A stretch of 64,000 nt of DNA from contig NC_085137.1 of the NCBI RefSeq assembly GCF_035046485.1, positions 256,578,733 through 256,642,732 on the forward strand, read 5' to 3'. This document shows, piece after piece, positions 1 through 12,361 of the stretch. A program made the translations under genes and the position numbers. The stretch is from Aedes albopictus. Its lineage: Eukaryota; Arthropoda; Insecta; Diptera; Culicidae. The notes under the pieces are model-generated. The model searched no databases. It saw nothing but the letters and a program-made list of their open reading frames with translations, and was not told where the DNA came from. The first letter of the stretch is position 1; every line of letters begins with the position of its first letter.

Positions 1-1200
1 AAACATTGTTTCGGTAATTCCTCAGGGAATATTCCCGGCAATTTATTTGGAAATTGTTTTACAATTTATTTTAATTAGGACTTCTTTTAGAAATCTCTCA
101 GTAATTCCTTTGAATTTCGCAAATTTCTTCGGCAATTTCTTTAAAAATTTATTAAGTATTATGTCTGGAATTTGATACTAAACACCTTTTACGCATCCTT
201 AGAAAATTTTATTGGAAATTACTTTGGAATTTTCTGCGGCGATTCCACTAGGAGTTTATTTGACATTTTTTTTCATTGGCAAATCTTTTGAAATGTTTTC
301 TCGGGAGTTCCTTCAGCAATTCTATTGATATTTGCTTTTTAAAATTCTCCAATTACTCTTCAGGCAATCCCTTTGGGAATGCTTTTAGTGAAGCCTTTGG
401 TAATTCATTCGACATTGACTCTGGGAAATTCCTCACATTTTTTTTTTGGAAATGTCTTCGGCAAGTCATTCTACTTTTTTTTCGGAATTTCGTAGATTTT
501 TTGGACTTCCATTATCTATGCTATTAGGTATTTCTTCACCAATGCCTCCGAAAACTCCTTCGGGAATTCTTTTATAAATCACTCCCATAATTTAAATAAA
601 AATTTTTCAGGTAATTTCTTCTAGATTTCTTCAATAATTATGCAAGGAATTTCTGCAGCAGATCATTTCGGAACACCTTCGGCATTTCCGATTTTTCTTG
701 CTTTGAACATTTATTTGGGAATGTTATCAGCAAATCCTTTGGAAATCCTTGAAATTTATATTATTACTTTAGAAACTTCTTCGGTAATTCCTTTGGAAAT
801 TAATTCGGCAATTTTCTTAGAGATTTCTTCTGGGAATTTGTTTGAAAAAAATCTCTGGTGGTTCTTTAAAAATTCTGTTAAAGCAATTACTTTTGAAATT
901 GTTTCTAAATTTTCTTCAGAAATTCCTTTGATGATTTCGGAAAGTTCTTTGAGAATTTCTACTATTTTTTTAGTGAATGTTTGTGGAAATTTTTATGGAA
1001 TATATTTTGGCAATTTATTGTAAGATTGGATTAAGCCAATTTCTTTAAAAAGCCTTACTATTTTCATCAGGAATTCCTCTGGTAGTTCTAATATGAATTC
1101 TTTTGGCAACTATTTTGAAAGTTCTAAGGTAATTTTGATGGATTTTTTTCCGGCAATTTCTTTGGGAATTTGCCTGGACATTTTTCGTGAATTTCTTAGG
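1..1200. repeat. Degenerate short-unit repeat block, T-rich orientation
   Basis: The stretch is a loose succession of 12-20 bp units built on GGAATTTCTT, GGCAATT and CCTTTGGGAATT themes. No two units are identical and spacing varies, so this is an old, decayed tandem repeat. Open frames here (for example 640-1023 +) are leucine, isoleucine and serine rich because of the repeat and are not genes. Similar blocks recur at 1926-2890, 3840-5370, 27090-27780, 38810-40190, 42000-42540 and 42997-43570. Confidence 0.75.
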
Positions 1201-1207
1201 ATTATCT

Positions 1208-1329
1208 TTAACCCTTTGAAGCCGGAGGGGTCAATCTGATCCCGGCGATGAAACCGAGCATTACAAACGTATTCGAGACCAGCGAGGTTGCGGCAGCAGT
1301 GGCGAAATTATCCGGCTCCAAAGGGTTAA
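1208..1329. mobile_element. Small piggyBac-like MITE (TTAA ends)
   Basis: The 122-bp element starts TTAACCCTTTGAAGCCGGA and ends in its inverted complement TCCGGCTCCAAAGGGTTAA. TTAA target duplication followed by CCC is the hallmark of the piggyBac superfamily. There is no coding capacity. It sits in the first degenerate repeat block and is far more GC-rich than its surroundings. Confidence 0.65.
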
Positions 1330-1593
1330 GCAAGTCCATTTGAGAATTTTTGAATTTCCAGTACAGCAATTTTCGGAGGCAATAAATTTAAATACAATTA
1401 AATCATAAAGAATCACAAAAGTTATCACGATAAAATTGCCTGAGAAATTTACAAAATAACTGAAAAAGAAATTGTTAAAATAATTACGGAGGAATAGCCA
1501 TTAAAATATGAAAAACAAAATTTAAAGAAATTGTTGATTGTATTCCCAAGAAACGAAACTAGCTGAATATCAGTTTCTTAAACTAAAGTTTGC
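1330..1593. other. AT-rich spacer
   Basis: AT-rich sequence between two TTAA elements. I see no gene, RNA or ordered repeat in it. Confidence 0.5.
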
Positions 1594-1716
1594 TTAACCC
1601 TCGAGCAATCGCGTATTCGACTACCTGCAACGGCACTGCGTTCACGCCGTATATCACAAGCGTGCGTTTTTAATGGTGCGTGTATTCAGTACACGACGCG
1701 ACCGCTCCCGGGTTAA
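1594..1716. mobile_element. Small piggyBac-like MITE, copy 1 of a second family
   Basis: The 123-bp element runs from TTAACCCTCGAGCAATCGCG to CGCGACCGCTCCCGGGTTAA, with imperfect inverted termini and TTAA at both ends. A second copy lies in the opposite orientation at 24859-24976. Both copies contain the palindrome-like GTGTAYTSAGTACACG region. It is non-coding and presumably mobilised in trans by a piggyBac-type transposase. Confidence 0.65.
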
Positions 1717-1925
1717 GAGTGGTTTGTTCCTCTCCTATAAAGCTGTTGGGTGTCAATGAAACTACCGCACAAATTTTCAAAAAAAAAAACTATCATGACT
1801 AAGGAACCCTCAAAGAAATTCCAAACTGCGGTTTAGCAAATACGGAGCCGTGTGTTCTCGAATCCCAAGAGAATGCGTTTTTTTTTCCACAAACTCATCT
1901 CTCATTTTGTCAATTAGCAACAGTC

Positions 1926-2890
1926 TTTGCCTTCTAATGAGTTACAAGTTTTTCCCGTACATTCCTTTAGGATTTCACTAGATATTTCTCTAGTAATATC
2001 TTCTAGGATTTCTCTGGAAATTCCAACTATTCTCGAAATTCGTTTAGGGATTCCTCTAGAGATTTCTATTGGGATTCCATCAGCTAGAAGAAGGCCAAGA
2101 GGAGTTCCAGGTGTAATACCATGGATAATTTCTAGAGTAATCTATGAATTCCTTTAGAAAAATAACCTGGATGAATCAAAGGCATTTATGGAAGTATCCT
2201 AGGAAAACTACCTAGAAGAATCCCGGCAAGAACTCCAGGAGAAATCTATAGAGGGATTTCTGCAGGTATCACAGTAAAAATTTCTGGAGGAGACCTAGGA
2301 GGCATTCCTGAAACATTAGAAGCAGCAGGAATCGAGGAGTTCCTGGATGAAAGTCATGAGGTGTTCCTGGCGAAGTCCAACAAGAAATATTTGGCGAAAT
2401 TCCAATTTTTTTAGGATTTCCAGGAGGACACACTGAAGGTATTTCTGCGAGACTCCTAAAAGATCCCAGCTAGTTTTTGAAGGAAACTCTGGAGAAGAAG
2501 CTCTAGAAGAGTTCTTGGAGGAATGACTGGAAAAGTCCTAGGAGGAATTGCTGGAGGAACCACAGCAGAAATAGCTTGAGAAATCCAGCTGAAATTCCTG
2601 TATGAAGGCCAAGAGGAGTTCCTGTAGAAATCCCATGGGAAATTTATGAGAGAATTCGTGAACAAAATATCTTGGACAAAAATTCCTGGAGGAATCACCG
2701 GTGAGTTTCTGAAGAAATCACAGGAAAAATCTCAGAAGGCATTCTAAGAAGGGTTCTGGGATGTATCACTGTAGAAACCTCAGCTGAAATCCGAGAAGAA
2801 ATTGCTGGGGAAAACTGTACAGAAAATTCTAGAGAAACCCCATCAGGAATGCCGGTGAAATCCAAAAAAAAATCTTTGGATTACCTAGAA
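1926..2890. repeat. Degenerate GGAATTCC-type repeat block
   Basis: Units resemble CTGGAGGAATTCC and GAAGAATTC in loose tandem, purine-rich on the plus strand from about 2160 onward and pyrimidine-rich before that. The change of strand bias near 2150 suggests an inversion or head-to-head join of two arrays. The TA element at 2914-3839 is inserted at its right edge, and the same array resumes at 3840. Confidence 0.7.
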
Positions 2891-2913
2891 AAGTCCCTGC
2901 CAGAACCGGTAGG

Positions 2914-3839
2914 TACAGGGGATAGACAAAATGATCGGGGCAATCAAAATTTTCACTTTACAAAAAATGTTCAATTGGCTGTAACTTTTCGAAAAGTGCA
3001 TCAAATATTCTCAAATTTTCACTGTGAGTGCATCAACTAGTTGTGCATCAGTGGTTCAAATTTGAAAAAGATCGGGCCATTCTCCACGAAGTTATTACGA
3101 TTCTTAAAAAGGTAAAATTATCCGATAGCCAACTTTGAGCTGTAATATCTCCGGATTCAATGAACCGATTGTAATGAAATTTTGATCATTTATGACTTGT
3201 ATAATGAACTCTGGAAAACATTTGACTCATCTTGAAATTTTTAACAAGAGACAAAATTATAGCGATTTTAATTTTTTCACGATTTTTTAGTAAATTGGTC
3301 CAGAATGCATATTAACATTCTATAACTTTTTCAATTTATTGGTGGCTATGTTGTTACTTTCCTTCAAAACAAATGTATACATAAATCAATTAGAGATAAA
3401 TTAAATGAACTATATTTTGCATCTTGAATTTTGAAACGATGTTGATATTTTAGAAAATTTGGTGTTTTACTAGAGAAATAATCTAATTGTTATAATTTTC
3501 TTCCGTGTTAAAAATATTAAGTTAAGTCAATGGTTTTTCATAGCTCATTATATAAGTCATAAATGGTCAAAATTTCATTTCAATCGGTTAATTGAATCCG
3601 GAGATATAACAGCTCAAAGTTGGCTATCGGATAATTTTTCCTTTTTCAAGAATCTTTATAACTTCGTGGAGAATGGCCCGATCTTTTCTTATTTTGGACC
3701 ACTGATACACATCTAGTTGATGAACTTACAGTAAAAATTTGAGAATATTTGATGCACTTTTCGAAAAGTTACAGCTAGTTGAACACTTTTTGAAAAGTGA
3801 AAATTTTGCCTGCTCCGATCATTTTGTCTATCCCCTGTA
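2914..3839. mobile_element. Tc1/mariner-type MITE with long inverted repeats
   Basis: A 922-bp element (2916-3837) is flanked by TA at 2914-2915 and 3838-3839. It opens CAGGGGATAGACAAAATGAT and closes with the inverted form ending in TCTATCCCCTG. Inverted arms extend over about 200 bp, for example TTTTCGAAAAGTGCATCAAA near 2988 against TTTGATGCACTTTTCGAAAA near 3750. There is no transposase ORF. A relative of exactly the same length is at 54474-55399 and a truncated one at 34605-35015. Confidence 0.85.
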
Positions 3840-5370
3840 TTCTGGAAGATATTCTGGAAGAATCTATAGAGGAGGCCCTGAAGGAATCGCAGAAGGATTT
3901 TCTGAAAGAATCTCGGGAAGAATTCCAGCCTTAATGCTAGAATAAATTCGTATAGGAATCACTAGGAAGAATTTCTGGACGCATCATGGTAACAATTTCT
4001 GGAGGGATTGCTGGAAGAATCACAGGAGGAATTGTTTGAGATATTCTTGGAGAAAAGCCAAAAAGAGGTTCTGCAGGGATTCCATGAGGATTTTCTGGAG
4101 GAATCTTTGGATAAAATCTCTGGAGGAATTCCTGAATGATTCCTTGGAGAAATCCCTGGTGGAGCAACCAAAAGAATTTCTGTAAAAATTCCAGGAATAT
4201 TGCCTGGAAAGGTCTCAGCAAAAAAGCCAGGAGAAAGCTATAGAAGAATCCGTAGCATTATTTCTGGAGTACCACAGTTAGAACTTCTGGAGAAAGAATA
4301 GCTGGAAGAACCGCATGAATTGCTTTAGCAGTCACAGCTAGAATATCTGGAGGAATTCCTAGAACTTCGGGAGCTATCATAGAAGTAATTTCTAGAGAAA
4401 CCCTAGAATCAGCAATGTCAGGGGTATCTTAAGAGAAGATCCTCTAACAAATTCCTGAAGGAATACCTACAGTTCTCCTCGAAAGAATCGGTAGAAGTAT
4501 ACTGGAGGAATCCATGATAGAATCGCAGGAGGAATTTCTGGAGGAATCTCAGGAAGATTCGCCGAAAGTATTGCAGCAAGTAAGTATGCCAGGAGAAATC
4601 CCTAGAATATTTCTGAAGAAGTCCTAATGGGAATTGCTTGAAGAATTCCAGCTTTAATTCATGGAAGAAGGTCAATAGAAGTTCTTGGGGAAATCCCCTG
4701 TAGAATTTCTGCAAGAACCTCTGTAGAAAGTCCTGGATATATCCTTAAAAAAAATGTATGGAAGAATCAATGAAGGAATTTTATAGAAAAATCTCAGGGA
4801 GATCTTCCGGAAGAACTTTGCTAGTAGAATTCCAGAAGGTACCACAGTGAGAATTTTTAGAGGAGAAGATAAATTGCTGGAAGAATCGCAGCAGGAGTTG
4901 TTTGAGAAACCTAGCCACAATTCCCGGTTAAAGGTCAATATAAGTGCCTGGAGGAATTCCATAAGAAATTTCTGGAAGAATCTCTGAATGATATCTCTGA
5001 AGGAAATTCCTTCAGAATCACCGGAGGAACTTCTGAAAGGATCCCAGGAAGATTGCTTGAATAATTCCACCAGAAATTCCTGAAGAAATCGTAATAGATT
5101 TTTTTTAGAGGAATCCTTAGAAGAATACCGAAAAGAATCGTAGTAAGAATTTCTTAAGAAATCCTAGCAGAATTTGCTGGATCAATCTCTGCAGAAATTT
5201 CTAGTATGTACAAACCCATCAGGACTACCTGGAGTATCCGAAAGGAAGTTTATTGAAAAAATATCGGGAGGAATCCATAAAGGAAGCCTAGAGATATCAC
5301 TGTACGAATGGATAAAGGTATTTCTGGAGGAATCTATGGAGAAGTCTATAGATTGTTCTTACCAATATCC
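3840..5370. repeat. Degenerate GGAATTCC-type repeat block
   Basis: Continuation of the array interrupted by the 922-bp MITE. Units are variants of CTGGAGGAATC and GAAGAATTCC. Minus-strand open frames (4672-5070, 4418-4714, 3937-4221) are rich in Phe, Leu, Ser and Arg, a by-product of the repeat, and I reject them as genes. Confidence 0.7.
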
Positions 5371-6330
5371 ATAACGCCAAAACGTACAACAGTTATATAA
5401 GTAATTCTGGGTGTGCTTTAGTTTTGTTAAAATGTGTCATTAATAAATATTGGAATTATTGTGTGAAGTTTTAAATTGTAGGTGGTTGTCAAGGAAAAAT
5501 TCTAGGCAGTGCCAAATTTGGTCTAGGGGGTGCCAGGCAAGCCTCGTTGGTTAAATGTACGACTTGTGCTGAAAAAATCTACTTTTTGCAACTCGTTACA
5601 TAAATAACTATGGAAGAACGAATTTGAAAAAATAGACAAAGTGCGATGCAGTCGAAAAACGTTACAATCTACTACAGCATTAACAGTTTGTCAATAAGAC
5701 ACAAATAATATTAACAAATCTCGGACAAATCTCATAGGCCCACCGAAGATGTTAATGAGTGGATATTCAGTGGTGCCTGAAACTTTTGCCAGTCTTGGTA
5801 AGGTGGTATGAACTACCAACCAAGCCGATCTGTTTAAAAGCACAGGTCGCACGGCAGAAGTTTCACGCATTCGATGTATTCGTTCAATACATGGCCTACT
5901 TGCCTAATTTCACCTTCTATAAAATTTTCACACTTGTTCGCTACCTAGCGAATTCTATCATATCTATCATTTCATTATCCACTTTGATCTCTACTCCCTT
6001 ATACTTATGAGTAGAAAGAGACCTATATAGCCACAAAATCATCAAGTTAATTATAGAATACGGTCGATAAAACAGTACATGATATTCAGAAAGACCATAT
6101 GGCGGGTTCGATTCTCTGTCAAGAACATTTCGAAATGTAATTCGGCATAGCGTATCTACGTGCCTTCCACACGATATACATTGAACTGAGACGCAGACTG
6201 GAACTTTAAACTTTAAAAGACTCATATTGCAAACTCCATTATTACTGTTAATTTTTATAGCAATCCAATCAATGTTCAATTCACCTTCTTCATTGAAAAT
6301 CAGTTATCATCTGATTACACATATGCCTTG
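5371..6330. other. AT-rich stretch with a Feilai-like SINE remnant
   Basis: Mostly featureless AT-rich DNA. Between about 6045 and 6190 there are pieces of a tRNA-derived SINE: a B-box-like GGGTTCGATTC near 6113 and a TCCACACGATATACA segment near 6166, matching the fuller copy at 12362-12612 (CCACACGATATACACATG). Nothing else is recognisable. Confidence 0.45.
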
Positions 6331-7860
6331 CAAATATTTCCGACAACCGCAATGAATCCAACACGGTCGCCACTAAGTCTACAGTCGACTCGAACCTCTC
6401 TGATCGAACATCGGCCGGTCGTCCTCCTCGCAGGTGTCGTCCACATGTGTGTTCCCCCGCCTCGGTGTTATTTGTTGCAATTCATTCGGGTTGCCCTACA
6501 GCAGCGCAGGCTTGCCATCGATCAGACAGCGGAAAACGGCATCGGCGTACCGCAACGTAGTCGTCGTCGGCACCTCAAACAAACGCAGCAACCAACTGGA
6601 TGGAAAAACGTGCAAGCCCACCGTGGAGATCAACGGTCGCTGATTAAATTTATAAATTGAACCTGCGCTTCTGCGGCCCCGTCAGCCGTCGCGTCGCTGT
6701 TGTGGTGATTGCGCAACAAAAGGCCCATAGGTCAGCCGCAGCAGATCTCCACCGGAGAGGAGGATGACTTCACGCATTGCCCGGTGGGGAGCAGGAGGTA
6801 CGACGGGCACGTCGAGGAAAAGGACCCCTAGAAGAGGTCCTTAGTTTCCAGGCATTGTCAGTACAAAGTTCAAGCATTAGACTGTTGGTCTAGTTTAGAT
6901 TGATTAAATTGATCATAACTTACGCATCTATAATGAGATACGCAAATTTGTATGTGGCGCGTCTTACTCGAATCTCTCCTCTAAGAGCGATGCATAGACA
7001 GCGTTGTAACGGCGGCAGTGCGGGATGATCGGCGACCAACTGATCGCGATCGCCCACTTGAATGAAGGCGCAATTGATGTTAACCAACCAATAAATTGGA
7101 TTCACCTGCTCAAGTCCCAGTCAGGATGGGAAAAATGAGAAAATAATCCCACCGTCCGTCGTCGTGTCTGCCGCGGATCGATTGCGAAATCGCGCGCAAC
7201 ATATGTTCGAAGGGGTCATCCCGTTCGGACGCAATCGATACCTACGAATTGCCGGCATATAACGGAAGGAATTTCGTGACTCCTCTGTACCCTCACCTCC
7301 ACATGGAGATCACCCCCAGGGAGAGCAGGAAGCCACGCATTCAGAACGAGCCTCAGACAGAAAATTGATTTTCTAGATTTTTGTCTCCGCTGAGGCTGCC
7401 GCGCCGGTCACCTGCCTACCACACGCTATCCAGGTCTACGCCGCCATCACGTACCTAGGCTGCCAACCGAATGGAATGGCCAGTTTCGTCACATTACGGG
7501 AGTGGGCCTGCGGCGGCGGCGGTGGTGGTGGTGATGGCCTAGCCTCCGTGAAGGAATAGCGGTAAACGTGCTCGCGCGTCGCGTAATCGTCGTCGTACGG
7601 GTTCTCCATACATCTGCTGACTGCCCTTTCGGATAGCGATAAAGTCAGTGCAAATACCGACGTCGAAGAAAGATGACCGACTGCGGCTCTTCCTCATACC
7701 ATTGGGTTAGGGTAGGAAAATTGAGCTAAGCAAATGTTTGGCTAAAGCTAAATAAAGCATGGTCTGTTTTGCTTACTTCATGGATATAACAGTATTTAAA
7801 ACTTTGACGCGAAAGTTTTTGTTAACCCTTCCATAACCAGCCAAGAAAGATCAGGCCAAA
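6331..7860. other. GC-rich, low-repeat segment, no gene identified
   Basis: The base composition is markedly more GC-rich than the flanking arrays, with a short GGC/GGT run near 7511-7535. Open frames of 60-110 codons occur on both strands, but none has a recognisable domain or convincing splice sites. It may be unique intronic or regulatory host sequence; I see no specific signal that settles this. Confidence 0.35.
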
Positions 7861-7899
7861 ATTATGATTGGAATTTCCTCATAACCTGAGGGGCATTCT

Positions 7900-8520
7900 T
7901 TCAAAATACTGAATTGAAACACTTAACAGTTCCTCAAAGGGATTCCCCTCTAATCATTGGAGAGATAAATCCTGTGAAAGATTCTTCCAGAATCCTGTGA
8001 GTAATCCTTGAAGAATTCCGAGAAGGATACCCTCTGAACTAAATTCTAAAAGACATTCCGTAGAACCCGTGGAGAAAAATTTCTTCAGAATCCAGAGAAA
8101 TATTTGCCCATATTCCTAAGAGAAATTCTCACAGGATTACGAGATGGATTACCCCAGAGTCCTGAGTGATTTTGCCAGCATCCTACAAAAGATTCTCCGC
8201 CAATTCTGAGAGGGATTCCCCCATAATCCTGAAAGAGATTCTGCCTGAAACCTGAGTAACGGATTCTATCAGAATCCTGGCAGGGATTCCTTCAAAATCT
8301 TAAGAAAGAGCTCCCCAAAATCCTGAAAGGGATTCTCCCAGAATACTGGAAAGGATTCTCCCAGAATCCTGAAAGGGATTCTCCCAGAATCCTGCGAGGG
8401 ATTCTCCCAAAATACTAAGAGGGATTCTCCCAGAACCCTGCGAGCGATTCTCCCAGAATCCTGCGAGGGATTCTCCCAGAATCTTGCCAGGGATTCTCCC
8501 AGAATCCTGCAAGGGATTCT
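7900..8520. repeat. Diverged left arm of the 23-bp minisatellite
   Basis: Units of the same 23-bp family as the core, but with increasing substitutions and indels toward the left. From about 8330 the period is clean and the linker reads mainly TGAAA or TGCGA. Left of about 8200 only a CAGAATCCTGA-type core is recognisable. Confidence 0.8.
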
Positions 8521-9960
8521 CCCAGAATCATGCGAGGGATTCTCCCACAATCCTGCGAGGGATTCTCCCAGAATCCTGACAGGGATTCTCCCAGAATCCT
8601 GACAGGGATTCTCCCAGAATCCTGACAGGGATTCTCCCAGAATCCTGACAGGGATTCTCCCAGAATCCTGACAGGGATTCTCCCAGAATCTTGACAGGGA
8701 TTCTCCCAGAATCCTGACAGGGATTTTCCCAGAATCCTGACAGGGATTCTCCCAGAATCCTGACAGGGATTCTCCCAGAATCCTGACAGGGATTCTCCCA
8801 GAATCCTGACAGGGATTCTCCCAGAATCCTGACAGGGATTCTCCCAGAATCCTGACAGGGATTCTCCCACAATCCTGACAGGGATTCTCCCAGAATCCTG
8901 ACAGGGATTCTCCCAGAATCCTGACAGGGATTCTCCCAGAATCCTGACAGGGATTCTCCCAGAATCCTGACAGGGATTCTCCCAGAATCCTGACAGGGAT
9001 TCTCCCAGAATCCTGACAGGGATTCTCCCAGAATCCTGACAGGGATTCTCCCAGAATCCTGACAGGGATTCTCCCAGAATCCTGACAGGAATTCTCCCAG
9101 AATCCTGACAGGGATTCTCCCAGAATCCTGACAGGGATTCTCCCAGAATCCTGACAGGGATTCTCCCAGAATCCTGACAGGGATTCTCCCAGAATCCTGA
9201 CAGGGATTCTCCCAGAATCCTGACAGGGATTCTCCCAGAATCCTGACAGGGATTCTCCCAGAATCCTGACAGGGATTCTCCCAGAATCCTGACAGGGATT
9301 CTCCCAGAATCCTGACAGGGATTCTCCCAGAATCCTGACAGGGATTCTCCCAGAATCCTGACAGAGATTCTCTCAGAATCCTGACAGGGATTCTCCCAGA
9401 ATCCTGACAGGGATTCTCCCAGAATCCTGACAGGGATTCTCCCAGAATCCTGACAGGGATTCTCTCAGAATCCTGACAGGGATTCTCCCATAATCCTGAC
9501 AAGGATTCTCCCAGAATCCTGACAGGGATTCTCCCATAATCCTGACAGGGATTCTCCCATAATCCTGACAGAGATTCTCCCAGAATCCTGACAGGGATTC
9601 TCCCAGAAACCTGACAGAGATTCTCCCAGAATCCTGACAGGGATTCTCCCAGAATCCTTACAGGGATTCTCCCAGAATCCTGACAGGGATTCTCCCAGAA
9701 TCCTGACAGGGATTCTCCCAGAATCCTGACAGGGATTCTCCCAGAATCCTGACAGGGATTCTCCCAGAATCCTGACAGGGATTCTCCCAGAATCCTGACA
9801 GGGATTCTCCCAGAATCTTGACAGGGATTCTCCCAGAATCCTGACAGGGATTCTCCCAGAATCCTGACAGGGATTCTCCCAGAATCCTGACAGGGATTCT
9901 CCCAGAATCCTGACAGGGATTCTCCCAGAATCCTGACAGAGATTTTTCCAGAATCCTGAA
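8521..9960. repeat. Homogeneous 23-bp minisatellite core, about 60 units
   Basis: Nearly identical head-to-tail units of 23 bp contain GGGATTCTCCCAGAATCC and a TGACA linker; successive starts at 8881 and 8904 show the period. Each unit holds a perfect inverted repeat, GGATTCT-CCC-AGAATCC. Because 23 is not a multiple of 3 and the minus strand of the unit has no stop in any frame, all three minus frames stay open for hundreds of codons with a 23-residue repeat. Those ORFs, up to 324 codons, are artefacts. There are no spacers, so this is not CRISPR. Confidence 0.95.
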
Positions 9961-10930
9961 AGGGATTCTCCTGGAATTCTTAAAGCCAGAATCCTGAAAG
10001 GGATTCTCCCAGAACCCTGAAAGGGATTCTCCCAGAATCCCGAAAGGTATTCTCCCAGAATCCTGAAAGGGATTCTCCCAGAATCCTGAAAAGATTCTCC
10101 CAGAATCCTGACAGGGATTCTCCTGGAATTCTGAAAAGGATTCTCCTGGAGTTCTGCAAGAACCCTGTCAGAGATTCTCCTAGATTCTTGAAAGAGATTC
10201 TCCTGGAATCCTGAAAAGGATTCTCCTTGAGTCATGAAAAAGGTTCTCCCACATCCCTGAGAGGGATTTTCCCAGAATCCTGAAAGGGGCTCTCCCTGAA
10301 TCCTGAAACGGGTTCTTCCGGAACGCTGGAAAAGATTCCCCCAGAATACTGAAAAAATCTGCCAATATCCTGAAAGGGATTCTCCTAGAATCCTGATAAG
10401 GATCCACTTAGTATCCTCAATGGGATTTTTCTAGAATCCTGTGAAAGATTTTCCTAAAATCTTTAGAGGGATTCTTCCAGAATCATGAGCGGGATTTTAC
10501 CAGAACCTTATGAGGGATTCTTCTAGAAGCCTAACCAAGATTCTATCAAAATGCTAAGCAAGATTCTCCTAAAACCCTGAGCAGGATTTTCCTAGAACCC
10601 TAAACGTAATTCTCCCAGAGTCCTAGCCAAGATCCTTCCAGAATTAGACGACGATTCTTCTTTAATCCTGGTAAATATTATCTCAGAATCCCAAAAAGGA
10701 TTTTCGCAGAAACTTTAGGAGGATTCTTCAACCATCTTGAAAAGGGTTCTTCTTGAAACCTTAGAAAGATTTCCCCAGAATTCTGAGCAATATTCTACCA
10801 GAATCCTGTGCAACATTCGCCTAAAATCCCAAAACCCTAAGCGGGATTCTTCCAGAATCCTGGAAAGAGATGTCCTAGAATCCAGAGGAGGATTTTCTTA
10901 TATTCCTGAAGAGGATTCCTAAAATTTTCT
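9961..10930. repeat. Diverged right arm of the 23-bp minisatellite
   Basis: The linker changes from TGACA to TGAAA at about 9955. Units then decay steadily toward 10930, with variants such as TCCTGGAATTCTGAAA near 10125. The symmetric decay around a uniform core is typical of arrays kept homogeneous in the middle by unequal exchange. Confidence 0.8.
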
Positions 10931-12361
10931 AATAGAGTCCCGAGAAAGTCTGTATTCTGTTCTTCGTCAGGAATTAAGCACAGACTTGTTAGAATCCCAA
11001 AATGGCCGCCACAATGGCCGACTTTGGCACCTACTCATGATTTCGAGAGCACAAATCTCTTTGTAAACAAAATCAGCGCAACTGATCTTCTTATTTTAAG
11101 CTTATCACAAGTGAGCAAGAATAGAATAATAAAATGCACTGTTGTTTGAAGCTTGCTTCTTAAAATTTGTGCATCTAAAGTTCTGATGCACTGTTGAAAC
11201 GGGATTTCAAAACGTTTGTCCTTAATGGAATACATTTTCGTTACAAAAAAAAACATAACGTACAACTTCTTCAAGCCTCAACCATTGCAGGATCCCATTC
11301 AATTTTCCCAGCCTAATGCCTACCGAGCAGGTTATCCCGCAGAAGATCGTACGCGATCAAACTCGTCTGCTTTTCAAATCTCACCGTGTGTGTCTCATAT
11401 CTTACTGCTTTTTATTATTCTGACGGGAGCGGTCGCTCTATGATGACAGGTTTGCTTATTTTCCCCACCGTCGCGTCGCATCTCCGTCCCTGTCGCTGTC
11501 ATAATACCCAAGCCTAACGTTGTCATGAAGCGCGCTTTTTCCGTGTTGGCTTGGCGGATGATGCCCAAACAAACCAGTCAGTCGTCTCCTCTGTGGAACG
11601 CACTACATACTAGATAGTACAGAACTAGAAAGATGTTTGGTCATTGATAACAGCAGGTGAGGCGTGCAGGCCGCGGGAGGAAATCACCGTTGATTTCCAG
11701 CATGATACCCGTAGAATCATCGCCACCTAATGGACCCCTGTCGGGATGAGTATCAAACAATTTCACACTATTTAGAGCGTAGGCCCTGGAGGGGCGAACG
11801 CAGCTCGGTCATCCCAATCCAACGCAACGCAGGGAACCCCCCAGAAATTCCGACTGCTGCGTGTTCGGTCAGGTCAAAGACCGGCAAATCGTTGACAGCC
11901 GTGCCAAAGGCAATGCTTCGCAAGTAAGGCAACTACACCACGAATGTTTGGCCGATTTGCGCAAATAATAATTACACTGATGCAGTGCAATGGTTTCGAA
12001 AAAGCGGTGTCCGTCAAATGCCAACGGAAAAGAAACTACCAAACGAGTGCATCAGGTCGCTTTAGGCAACCTTCAACCTGTGATTGCAGCCATTTACATG
12101 ACACTGACACTCGAGGAATTTGTGCAAATGTGACAGCATGTATGGTGCTGGAAATTCATGGAATGGAAACAAAATTTTGGTTTTAGGAGATATGATTGTT
12201 TAATTTGTCAAGGATGATATTGGTTTATTTGTAGAACCTTATAGAATCTTATTGAGAAAAATTCTTCATAACTTAAAAATATATTTCAACACTATGTACT
12301 ATTTCCCACTGTTGGAGATGCCATTCCAGAATTAGCAGCTTCGGTCATGATGATCACTCAC
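10931..12361. other. Mixed-composition stretch, no gene identified
   Basis: Moderately GC-rich sequence, particularly 11440-11900, without recognisable protein motifs or ordered repeats. Short open frames on either strand (for example 11730-11927 +) look random. Possibly intronic host DNA. Confidence 0.35.

Noticed and set aside
640..1023. 127-codon plus-strand ORF
   Set aside because: It translates a degenerate repeat and has hydrophobic and serine-rich composition with no domain.
4418..5070. Overlapping minus-strand ORFs of about 100-130 codons
   Set aside because: They fall wholly in a degenerate GGAATTCC-type array and read as Phe/Leu/Ser/Arg-rich repeat translation.
8521..9960. CRISPR-like array
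   Set aside because: Units are contiguous with no unique spacers and the sequence is eukaryotic.
8269..10407. Long minus-strand ORFs (up to 324 codons) with a 23-residue repeat, looking like a repetitive protein
   Set aside because: The 23-bp unit lacks stops in all three minus frames, so the same long frames appear in every register. There is no start context, splice signal or non-repeat domain.
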